Source: Aspidapion aeneum (taxonomy: Eukaryota > Arthropoda > Insecta > Coleoptera > Brentidae). Taken from it: DNA of 64,000 nt. Both the position numbers and the translations under genes were made by a program. How positions within the stretch are numbered: position 1 is the stretch's first letter; each line of letters begins with the position of its first letter. The stretch spans positions 135,914,869-135,978,868 of the forward strand of contig OY755039.1 in NCBI GenBank assembly GCA_963576565.1. The letters are read 5' to 3'. Below the pieces are notes generated by a model. It made no database searches. It saw only the letters and a list, made by a program, of their open reading frames with translations, and was not told where the DNA came from. Of this stretch, positions 36,300 to 45,430 are shown in pieces.

Positions 36300-36730
36300 A
36301 GACTGATTATGACCAAACCCTTGGAAAAAATCCAAAAACCCCAAAATTCCAATTTACTCCCCTTCCCTATACATATAAATTTATGTAAAATTAACATTGC
36401 TCACTTATAGAAAAAAGCTGAGCTTCAGTAGACTAGGAACTATGATAAAACTATATGAAAAAAATTAAAAACCCCAAAGTAATAATTTACTTCCCTCCCC
36501 TATAAATGTAAAATTATGTAAAAGTAACATTGCTAACTTCCAGACACGCTAGAGAACTGAGCTTTGGAATGGCCGATAGGAACTATGACAAAAATATTTA
36601 AAAAAATTAAAAAACCCCAAAATTTTCCCTAATAAATGTAAAGATATGTGCCCACTTCCAGAGAGCTGCGCTTCGGAAGGCTAATATAAACTATGATCAA
36701 ACCATGGGAAAAAAAAAATCTCAAACTTTT
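36300..36730. repeat. Degenerate tandem repeat, ~105-145-bp unit
   Basis: The block 'aactatgatmaaa..atgggaaaaaaa....aaaccccaaa' recurs at about 36,310, 36,442, 36,587 and 36,693. Between come AATGTAAAATTATGTAAAA and 'gagctgagcttcgg' phrases. 36,000-36,300 may hold an older unit. Confidence 0.6.
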
Positions 36731-36779
36731 AAATAAGGCATTGCAAAAGTTTTGAACAATATTCCACATAATCCTTTAA

Positions 36780-36970
36780 AAAATTTGGCTATTACGGCTG
36801 CAAATGACTCTTGGGCACAGTGCTAAATTGAACATAAAGAAATTTCGCTGTAATAGCAAAGTTAATTTTGAAATTTGTATTGGAGAACGTGACTATACTT
36901 ATATCTCAATTCTTTTTACGGAATACCATTTTCACGGACTTGGCTATTTTTACATAAAATATTTTTGTTA
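36780..36970 (+). mobile_element. Half copy of foldback element H
   Basis: Matches the loop and right arm of 38,936-39,371: GGCTATTACGGCTG, AAATGACTCTTGGGCACAGTGC, TTTGAAATTTGTATTGGAGA and TTCTTTTTACGGAATACCAT. The left arm is absent, so this copy cannot fold back. Confidence 0.78.
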
Positions 36971-37019
36971 GCCCGGCGGTACTCACCGGGGTCGGATGCC
37001 GCGAATCCGTGGCGGTGAC

Positions 37020-37497
37020 GGCATTCTTTAACCACTTACTACAAAATGATTGTTTACATTGAGTTTTAAATTTCATGTTTAGAAGCGTCGATAGCCGAAT
37101 TTCCTTTACTAAGTATCGAATTTACGAAAACCTCAACGGACTCTTGCTGCTCTGCGTTTCCATAATTTAGAAGTACGTTATTTGAATTACCGCAACTTTG
37201 GAGATGATAGAAAAAAATTAATTTTTTCAATGGTTAAAAACATTTATTTTTCAATGTTAAGAAAACATTTTTTAACGATCGAAAAATATTTAAAAACAAA
37301 CATTCGTATTTAATGTTGGAAAAACATTTTATTTTCAATGTTAGAAAAATATAAGATTATTTTTCTAACGCCAGAAAACAGGTTACAAGCTCCTTTTTCA
37401 CTATGAATATAATGTTAGAACTAACATCCAACCTAACGTTTTGTTTTTCAATTAAACATATTGTGACGTTATTAAAATGTTTTTGTGTTTATTGGGT
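37020..37497 (-). mobile_element. Element F, partial copy
   Basis: Reversed, it follows 26,338-26,790: AACACAAAAACATTTTAATA, AACGTTAGGTTGGATGTTAG, ACCTGTTTTCTG, GCAGAGCAGCAA, TTTTCGTAAATTC, AAACAATCATTTTGTAGTAA. The other end is missing. Its outer end lies directly against the piggyBac fragment. Confidence 0.8.
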
Positions 37498-37511
37498 TTA
37501 AATCTGTACTT

Positions 37512-37883
37512 TCAGATTTTGGCTATGGAATGATTTATAAATATTGGTAAAAAATAATCGCTCAATCTAAGTAATATCTTGCCTTGTGTGTTTTCCTTAA
37601 AAATGTTTATGTTGCTTTCGTCAACTCTAATTTTATCAATTTTACCGATGACATCCAGAACAACTTCGGCTTCCGATTGTAGCTGGGCGCTACTCAAATT
37701 GTCCACAGTGCCACCATCATCTTTATCAGCACTGTCTTCATCGGATAGTTCATGAGGATCAGATGGAGCTAAATAAACTTGGGCATATCTGATGGATTCC
37801 ATAATATTGGATTCCTCAAGGATTGACATTAGTTTGTGGGTTCTGAAAGAATAGTACAGCTTGCATGAGAGCTTGAAGAGCAA
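37512..37883 (-). pseudogene. PiggyBac transposase N-terminal fragment
   Basis: The frame contains LAPSDPHELSDEDSADKDDG then GTVDNLSSAQLQSEAEVVLD. This is the acidic N-terminal signature of piggyBac-family (PGBD-like) transposases, where 'P.....DEDSGDED.GG..DNL...QL...AEV' precedes the DDD catalytic domain. The catalytic domain is absent: the frame ends at 37,512 next to element F. PiggyBac enzymes cut and paste at TTAA. The first about 20 residues of the frame may not belong. A fusion to a host gene is possible but nothing supports it. Confidence 0.65.
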
Positions 37884-37984
37884 GGCACTAAACTGGATCC
37901 ATATTGGAATTAACTCTGAAACGTAGAAACTGTAGTATTATGATTTTTTGCACTCACCGTAATAAAAATTAAGAACGATCTACT

Positions 37985-38023
37985 GGGCACCGTATGTGCC
38001 CGGTGTTGCGAAAACGCAACACC
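37985..38023. repeat. Two adjoining GC-rich hairpins
   Basis: GGGCAC-cgtat-GTGCCC (37,985-38,001) is followed immediately by GGTGTTGCG-aaaa-CGCAACACC (38,002-38,023). The stems are perfect, 6 and 9 bp. Surrounding DNA is AT-rich. No element boundary was matched. Confidence 0.85.
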
Positions 38024-38029
38024 TGAAAA

Positions 38030-38930
38030 CAAACTTACGAAGACACCACAAATAAGAAAAATTTAAGCTCACCTCGTACACATATCATAAATAGTATCTT
38101 TTAGACATTAATTGCACAAAAAAAATTATATTATTCACAAAACTCGCGATCTAAAGGAAGCACATATTTGATAACAATACTCTTAATGCGCATGTCCTAT
38201 GACAGATTGTGTATGTGTATTTTCCTGCTTAAAGCGTAAACACTAAACACAGAAATCAAATTTCCCCAGTGCCCCTACATGAAACAAAAATGTTGTTTCA
38301 CTTTTATTTTTGAATATTTTTGGTTTTTGTAAAACGTATAATTTCTCTCTTTTTGGTAGATAATTAATTATTTTTTACTGTTTGAAAAATAACTTAATCG
38401 TATGTAAAACATAAAACCCTGGTTTTGCTCAACTAAGGCGCAAGGTAATAATAACGCGATTCTGGTCTCTGGAACGAACTTTATATACTTCTTTTTATCT
38501 TGGTGGTACTATATATTCTTCGGAACCACTTCCAAGGTCAGTATTGCACACCACACCCGCAAGATAAGTTGCACAAAGTAATATCGGACCGCCTAATAAT
38601 TTATCTGGGCGGCCCTATCGGCACACACGGGCGGAAAAATACCTTTTTAAGTTTATTATATCACCGTCTGCACACATTTAAACAATGATTATATTTATAT
38701 GGATTTTACGGATCTAGATCATTTGTAGCAAGGATAATTTTTTTTTAATAGAGTCGTGTTTTCCAACATTAAAATGACACACTTAAATAGGGACAGTTGG
38801 TTATTGTTAGGTTTAGTGCCGGTTTAAGAGCCGAACAGGCCCTAGGCACTAGCGGTAAGACGGGCACTTCCCCTTAACAAAGCCGCTAAAAAAATAATTA
38901 GATTCAGTGGGACAAGATGTATTTAAGAAA
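38030..38930. other. Spacer, nothing recognised
   Basis: No repeat match or coding domain. A 62-codon frame at 38,500-38,688 is unsupported. Confidence 0.45.
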
Positions 38931-38935
38931 AAAAA

Positions 38936-39371
38936 TTGATGAGATTCCATAAGTTTTAACAAATTTTATATCATAACAAAAACATTTCATGTAAAAAAAA
39001 GCCAAGTACGCGAAAATGGCATTCCGTAAAAAGAATTTAGATAAAAGTAAAGCCAAGCTCCAATACAAATTTCAAAATGAAAGCTTCATACTAGTTTGGA
39101 AATATGTTTCTAAACTTGGCTATTACGGCTGTAAATGACTCTTAGGCACAGTGCTAATTTGAACATAAAGAAGTTTGGCTGTAATAGCAGTTTAAAAAAA
39201 CATTTCCAAACTAGTAAGAACCTTTCATTTTGAAATTTGTATTGGAGAACTTCGCTTTACTTTTATTTCAATTCTTTTTACGGAATGCCATTTTCGCGTA
39301 CTTGGCTTTTTTTACATGAAATGTTTTTGTTATGATATAAAATATGTTAAAACTTATGAAATCTCATCAAT
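38936..39371. mobile_element. Foldback element H, complete, ~175-bp arms
   Basis: Arms 38,936-39,115 and about 39,195-39,371 are roughly 93% reverse-complementary, from ATTGATGAGATT through AAAAGCCAAGTACGCGAAAA and TGGCATTCCGTAAAAAGAAT to ACTAGTTTGGAAAT. The loop is about 80 bp with GGCTATTACGGCTG. Non-coding. Confidence 0.88.
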
Positions 39372-39582
39372 ACACGGATACTTAGTAAAATATCAATCAG
39401 AGCCAACTTAACGAGACTCACGTACCTTAATATAATACAACTTCATCGAAATGTTTTTCAAAAAAAATAATGTAAACCACAAAACGTGCAAACCAACCAG
39501 TATCAATCTTGTGGTTATTGATATTTAGACCATTAAAATTCGATTGGTTGTGGTACGTTTACCCTTTAAAACTTATTAGAGA

Positions 39583-39844
39583 ATTATTGAAATACAGCCA
39601 GGCTATAATTGTGCCAGACACTATTTTGATACATTCACATTGAAAACTGACAGTTAATCCTTCAAAATTGACATACCAAAGTCGAATTTAAAACTTTCGT
39701 CGTTTATTTTTAATTAATAAAAGAAGGCACTATTTATTCCGGTTCATATAGTAAACAAAGCCCGTGTGTTGAAAGAGCACAGCTGATATTAAAATATGAA
39801 GGTGTCAAAATTGTGCCTGGCACTATTATAGCCTGGCTTCATTT

Positions 39845-39850
<6 letters not shown>
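39583..39850 (+). mobile_element. Diverged relative of element E with different ends
   Basis: Inverted ends of about 50 bp: AGCCAGGCTATAATTGTGCC (39,596) and the complement of GGCACTATTATAGCCTGGCT (39,818). The interior resembles element E: CATTCACATTGAAAACTGAC, CAAAATTGACATACCAAAG, TTATTCCGGTT. The right end runs into an (AT)n tract. Confidence 0.7.

Positions 39851-39922
<72 letters not shown>
39847..39922. repeat. (AT)n microsatellite, ~75 bp
   Basis: Uninterrupted alternating A and T. It creates an Ile-Tyr run in the frame at 39,813-40,103, which is not a gene. Confidence 0.97.
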
Positions 39923-39924
<2 letters not shown>

Positions 39925-39926
<2 letters not shown>

Positions 39927-40770
39927 CGGTTTCACAACGTTCTACGTCTTCGGTACCCAATCTCCACTCGTTTCTGTTTGCCCATAATTTATCATCTAGG
40001 CCTCTTGTTCTTATTTCACGGTCTATTCCTTCTCTCCAGCTTCTCCTTGGCTGTCCTCGTTTTCTTCGGCCAGTTGGTTTCCATTGAGTATTTGTTTAGA
40101 TAGTCTTTCATCATTCATTATTTGTAAATGTCCTTACCACAGCAGTTGCTTTGTTCTTATATCATCCACTAAAGTACGTTCCCACACTGTCATAATTTCT
40201 CTTATTATTTGATTTGTAACTCTTCCTCTTTTTGATTTCTCTGCTACTCTTCTCCAATAGTCCATCTCCGTAGCGGAAAGCATTTTTTCTGTTCTATCCT
40301 TGATTGGCCATACTTCTGAGCCGTCTGTAATAATACTTTTTACAATGGTGTTATATATAAGCTTTTTGTTATATTTTGATATACTTTGGTCCCAAATTAT
40401 TCCATTTAATAACGTTATTGCTTTTCTTCCTTGTACGTTTCGATCTTTTATAGCTTTGTCTAGTGTTCCGTCAGCTGTAATTTTTAGACCTAATTATTTA
40501 TACTCATCACAGGACTGAATTCGCTGCCCGGTATTTAAGATTAGATCCTGTTTGATTCCACCGATACACATATACCCTCTCTCATTGAGATTAACCTCCA
40601 GTCCCCACTTATTGTACTCTTCTATTATTTTTCGTGTCATATATTCGAGGTCGTCATAATCCTGAGCCACTACTATCTCATCATCGGCTAAACATAAAGT
40701 ATACAAGGTGGTTTCGTCCAACGGAATTCCCATGTTTTGGCATTTTCTCTTCCATATTTTAAGGACATCA
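39925..40770 (-). pseudogene. RTE-type reverse transcriptase, C-terminal part
   Basis: On the minus strand from about 40,770: LKIWKRKCQNMGIPLDETTL, then LADDEIVVAQDYDDLEYMTR where the catalytic FADD reads LADD, and KWGLEVNL. After a TAA near 40,493 the line continues GLKITADGTLDKAIKDRNVQ, WRRVAEKSKRGR, LLWYGHLQIMNDERLSKQIL and an RGRP-like tail, as in the RTE fragments at 41,163 and 56,940. The 5' half is lost and stops break the frame. It is a more diverged family than the other RTE pieces here. Confidence 0.82.
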
Positions 40771-40774
40771 TTTG

Positions 40775-41160
40775 ATTTCAGTAATTCTCTATTATAGGAA
40801 GGTAATTTTTACAAAAAATTTTCGTGGTTAATCAGGTATACAAAGGTATTGTTTCTCTTGCATTTTTACGTATGCAGCTCGAAAGCTGTATCCCAAGGGG
40901 TCCAAGATCTAATGGACACCTCTTAAGTGTTGACAGTTAACTTTTTCGTCCTTAAGGGACCGTTCAGAACAGTGCATGGTCAATGTGACACCCTTGTCAA
41001 GCTAGAAGACGGTATATAAATCCCATTCTATCATATTGTTAGGAGAAATGAATAATAATGCCTGCGATACCGTACGCTTTTCACAAAAGTGGCGACACCT
41101 ACCGAATACAAACGAAACTACAAGAATAAGAACATAAATAAAAAAAGGCAGGCAGATTAA
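40775..41160. other. Spacer, nothing recognised
   Basis: GTATATAAATCCC near 41,020 looks TATA-like but no gene follows that would support a promoter call. Confidence 0.4.
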
Positions 41161-41162
41161 AC

Positions 41163-41784
41163 GTTAAAAGTTAACAGAAGAATACCAAAAGTGGGGATTA
41201 ACAGTGAACGTGGACACGACACAGTACTTATGTATTGGAAACGAATCCAGTGAGTTAGTACTAGAAAATGGACAAACAATATCTCCATGCAATGAGTATG
41301 TATACTTGGGTGACACATTTGATAAGACAGGAACAGACTGTAAAGAATTGGAAAAAAGAATAGTAAAAGCAAAAAAAGTTATTGGATGTTTTTACAGTAT
41401 TCTATGGAGCAGAGAGATAAAAAAGAATGTAAAATTTAACATATATGAAACAATGTTCAAAAGCACGCTGTTGTATGGAATAGAGACTTGTCGCGTAACA
41501 GAAAAATACAAAACAAAAATGGAAAGTGTCGAAATGGATGCAATAAGAAGAGCAATGAGAATATCTAGAATAGATACGGCCATGTACAACGGATGAACGA
41601 CGAAAGATTACCAAAGCAGGTCCTAGAATGGCAACCAATAGGGCGCAGAAAAAGAGGGCGTCCTAAACTAGAATGGCAACAGTCAATCCAAAGATCAATG
41701 AGTCAAAAGAATCTGACAGAGGATGATTGTCAGGATCGAAGGAGGTGGAGAATAGGCGTCGAACAACGTAGAAAAACGTTCTAA
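41163..41784 (+). pseudogene. RTE-type reverse transcriptase, 3' end with deletion
   Basis: The frame from LTEEYQKWGLTVNVDTTQYL runs through YVYLGDTFDKTGTDC, KKVIGCFYSILWSREIKKN and LLYGIETCRVTEKYKTKMES to MRISRIDT. At about 41,576 it loses 85 bp relative to 57,749-57,833, shifting frame. The C-terminal GRRKRGRPKLEWQQSIQ block then ends at a TAA at 41,782. (TAG)n at 41,790-41,804 is the 3' tail, the kind of short repeat tail RTE elements carry. The upstream palm and endonuclease are absent (5' truncation). Confidence 0.87.
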
Positions 41785-41789
41785 ACCGA

Positions 41790-41804
41790 CATAGTAGTAG
41801 TAGA
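41790..41804. repeat. (TAG)n 3' tail of RTE copy
   Basis: ATAGTAGTAGTAG directly follows the RTE coding end; the same tail follows the copy ending near 58,052. Confidence 0.8.
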
Positions 41805-41893
41805 TTAAACGAACAACACTATCCATGACTGTGACAAAATTTGTCCGTCAGGTAAACTTTACGTTTTTTACATGAAAGTTCAATAAATCACAT

Positions 41894-42072
41894 CAAGCGC
41901 GGATTTGGGGAAAGGAAAACGTGGTAATTATCCCCCTAGAAAAAAGAATATGCACTTTTTGCTAACAACTAAAGGGAAAACAAGAGAATTACCCCCCCTA
42001 GAAAAAAAAATATTATAAATAATTTTTTCGTCGACTATTACCCCCCAAGATTATTACCCAGATCCGCGCTTG
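41894..42072. mobile_element. hAT MITE, 8-bp TSD AATCACAT/AATCACAC
   Basis: The ends CAAGCGCGGATTTGGG and CCCAGATCCGCGCTTG are inverted with one mismatch. Flanking octamers AATCACAT (41,886) and AATCACAC (42,073) differ by one base. The body has C-rich and G-rich blocks (TACCCCCCCTAG). 179 bp, non-coding. Confidence 0.8.
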
Positions 42073-42155
42073 AATCACACACCTCCAAAATTTATAACAA
42101 AGCAGATTTTGCCATGTTAGCACTTGTTAACGCGATATAAGGTAACATTTATATA

Positions 42156-42340
42156 CAGTGAATATCGCTTATAACGACATCGGATATAACGACATATTGG
42201 TTATAGCGACGACATATTAAGGTCCCCACAGAGTTCTATAATATAACCCATTATGTTACATTTTTTCTCTATAACGACGCTCTGTTTTAACGACCGAAAT
42301 TCAGCGGTCCCTTCAATGTCGTTATAACCGATATTCACTG
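42156..42340. mobile_element. Pogo/mariner-type MITE
   Basis: The ends CAGTGAATATCG and CGATATTCACTG are exact inverted repeats, and ATAACGACAT and its complement repeat inward. TA precedes it; TG follows, a mutated TA target. 185 bp. Confidence 0.85.
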
Positions 42341-42423
42341 TGAGCCGGCTTTAAAAATGTACCCTTACAAAAATAGATAGAGCCAGTGTATAAGATCTGG
42401 ACGGAAAAATAATAACCTAATTT

Positions 42424-44103
42424 AGAAAACATATTTTTTTATTTTTTTATTTGTCAAACACACTGTGTTTATTGTATTACAATCTAGTCAGTAAGACTAA
42501 TTGGCAATTTTGTTTTAACTTAATTTACTAGAAAAGTCAGATTTAAACTTAGGGTTCGTTCACTCAACAGTTCTCCCCGCTTTGTTTGTCTGTAACTCAC
42601 AATTGTGTTGTGCTTATAGCATTATTTTGTTTTATGTAATTCACTTAGTCTACTAGCTCAAACGGCTTCACTCTTTTTAGTCTTCGAACTAGCATGGTAT
42701 TGTCTAGAAGCTGAATTGCTTCAACATTCACATGCCGATGGAGTCTATCTTCATGACTTTTTGCGTACTTTTTTATAGTCTCTGCTACAGTTTCGATTTT
42801 TAGATCTCAATAAAGGTCACTATTTCGAACGTACCAAAGTACATTCACAATATTTCTTAATATTTTATTTTGAAATCTCTGTAAAACTAGAATGTTACTC
42901 TCTTTAGCACAACCCCATAGTTGAATTCCATATGTCCATACTGGTTTCAGTATTTGTCTGTAAAGCAGTAACTTATTATGAATTGTTAAATTGGACTTCC
43001 TTCCAATTAGCCAGTTCATTTTTCTATACCTTATCTCAAGTTCTTCTTTTTTTTCTTAACATGTGCTTTCCAGCGCAATTTGGCATCAAGTGTCATACCT
43101 AGATATTTTGCCTGATTTGAATATGGTACGGGAATGTTGTTAATTGTTATTTGTATGTGATTTATATTTTTGTTTGTAAAATCAACATGAATTGATTTGG
43201 TTTCATTTAATTTTATTCGCCACTTTGTGGTCCAATTGTGAACTTCTATGACTGCATCCTGAAGTTTTTCTATGCATTTTTTAATAGATTTTTCTACCGT
43301 CAATAAACCAGTGTCATCGGCAAATATTGCTAAGTGACAATTTTCTGGCTTTGGGATATCGCAAGTAAATAATAAGTATAGATAAGGACCTAGTACGCTA
43401 CCCTGGGGCACGCCTGCTTGAATTTCTCTTAAATTTGAGTATGAGTCTTCCTGTTTTACTCTAAAATATCTATCAGATATGTATGATTCCAAAATATACG
43501 AATATTGTTTTGGCAGAAACCGTTTTAGCTTAAAATTAAGGCCTTTATGCCATACTTTGTCAAATGCTTGTCAAACTGTGTCAAACTTTTCCCTATTCTA
43601 GTGCTTTTTCTGTTATATTAGTAATTCTGTGTACTTGATCTACCGTGGAATGCTTCTCTCGAAAACCAAATTGATGAGATGGAATAATTTCTTGTCTTTC
43701 TATGATGGGTTTTATTCATTTAAGCAATAATTTTTCATTGAGCTTGGATATAATTGGCAGCAAAGATATTGGCCTGTAAGATGACATGTCATGGAGTAGT
43801 TTTCCCGGTTTTGGAATCATGATAACTTCTGCAACTTTCCACAGTTTAGGTACATACCTAAGCCTAAAGGACGCATTAATTAGGTTTCATAGTTTTACGA
43901 TAGCTTTTCTGGGGAGTTGTTTTACGACTACCCTGTTAATAAGATCATACCCTGGGGCTTTTTGTGAATTAATATTTTTGATTTCTGTTAATATTTCTTT
44001 TGGTGATGTAAGCTTAATATGGTCTTCGATTTGATGGGGTTCATTTAAATGAAAGTTTTCGTCTGGTGCTAACATATCACTTATTTTTTCAATGTCCATT
44101 TAT
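42424..44103 (-). pseudogene. Jockey-type retrotransposon, inactive inverted copy
   Basis: Minus strand, nearly the same element as 45,431-47,034. It starts MDIEKISDMLAPDENFHLNE near 44,099, a segment the plus copy has lost. It then carries QKAPGYDLINRVVVKQLPRK, palm A region, AGVPQGSVLGPYLYLLFTCD, intact FADDTGLLT, and thumb motifs to 42,807. An in-frame TAG and a deletion lie near 43,590 (in the segment before QAFDKV), and a homopolymer frameshift lies at about 43,053. Poly-T at 42,426-42,462 is the reversed 3' poly-A, so it is 3'-complete and 5'-truncated. Confidence 0.92.
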
Positions 44104-45155
44104 ATCAGATAAAGATTTTATTATCGCATGGTATATATTTAATATATATATAAGAAACAGTATTGTAAAAATACAACAAAATACGTACATTTGTTATACA
44201 TTATAAAAAATTATAAATTTTACGCCTTAAATTTTCTTACAAAATTCTATTTCGGTTCTTCACAAATTCTTTGGGTTACTTATAGTTTCAAAGACTGAAC
44301 CCGAGAAGAGCCATAGCTCTTCTCTTACTAAACTCTCTCATAATTCTTACGAATCATAACATATTTGATAAAATTTTGTTAAACATGTCTCATATTTTTA
44401 AGAATAACCTTTAAAAAAATGTTTGTAACCTATTTTTTCTTCCATTTTATTTTAACAATTACCTATTAAAGTTAGCCTTGGCTCCTTTAGGGCTAGGTAA
44501 GGTACGGTTAGGACGTTGCTGATGATTGTCAATGTGATTTTGTTAAAAGTAGTCGCCATTTTCATAATTTTACCTATTCATTTTAATGTAGTGTCTTTTA
44601 ATGCTTCAATTAGGTTCTGTAGGTGAACGAAAGGAAAATAAAAACAAAGCAAGAAACATTTTTACTTAAGTGATTGCATACGAGGTCAAGAAGTGGCCAA
44701 AATCACGACAAATAAACATAAATTAATAAAGTTAACATTGAGAAAAGTAGAAGTGCACTTAAAATAATCACTTGATTCGTTTTTGAATTTTAAATGATTT
44801 GGATGAGTCCAAATGCCGCAAGTTACATCAATAAAATAAATCTGGTGATACCCCTAGCGAAAGTAAATTAAGAGGTAATAAAAAACGAACCAGCTTTAAA
44901 TTGAAAAGAAATGTAAATATTAATGTTAATGGCGCCAACCCGATATATGTCATAAATACATAATTAAAGACCAATAATTGCTTTTGGTTGCATTAATTGT
45001 TTGCTCTGTGTATAATTTGACCATAAATTTAACTTAACTGTTTTTGGTTGTTTTTTATTATGTGTTGGAATTGGAATGTATTTTTGGAAACAGATATAGG
45101 TATGTAGGTACCATTCGATTGCTATGTATAAAGTGATTGGTTTTATAGTCCGCGC
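44104..45155. other. Spacer between inverted jockey copies
   Basis: AT-rich with a short (AT) tract at 44,137-44,152. No gene or repeat recognised. Confidence 0.5.
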
Positions 45156-45430
45156 TAGGGGAAGACGGGGGAATTCCGTCTCACTAAGGAAACTAGCAAT
45201 ATTATAGCGTTTAAGATGAATTTTAATTGCAAAATCATTTTAATTTAGTTAGCTTATTAATAACTTTTAATTAAAAAATGTATATTCTTTGCATAAATAT
45301 AAAAGAAATATTTATTTTTAAAAAAAGTTGCAATTGGCGGAATTCCCCCATGGTACGGTGCAAGACCGTCACGTCCTTGGGGTAATACCGCCATATTAGT
45401 TTTTTTTTATACCTGATACTTTCTGTTGGT

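Noticed and set aside
39813..40103. 96-codon frame with an Ile-Tyr run
   Set aside because: Encoded by the (AT)n tract and by the antisense of the RTE fragment.
41018..41035. TATA-like promoter (GTATATAAATCCC)
   Set aside because: No gene or transcript start support downstream.
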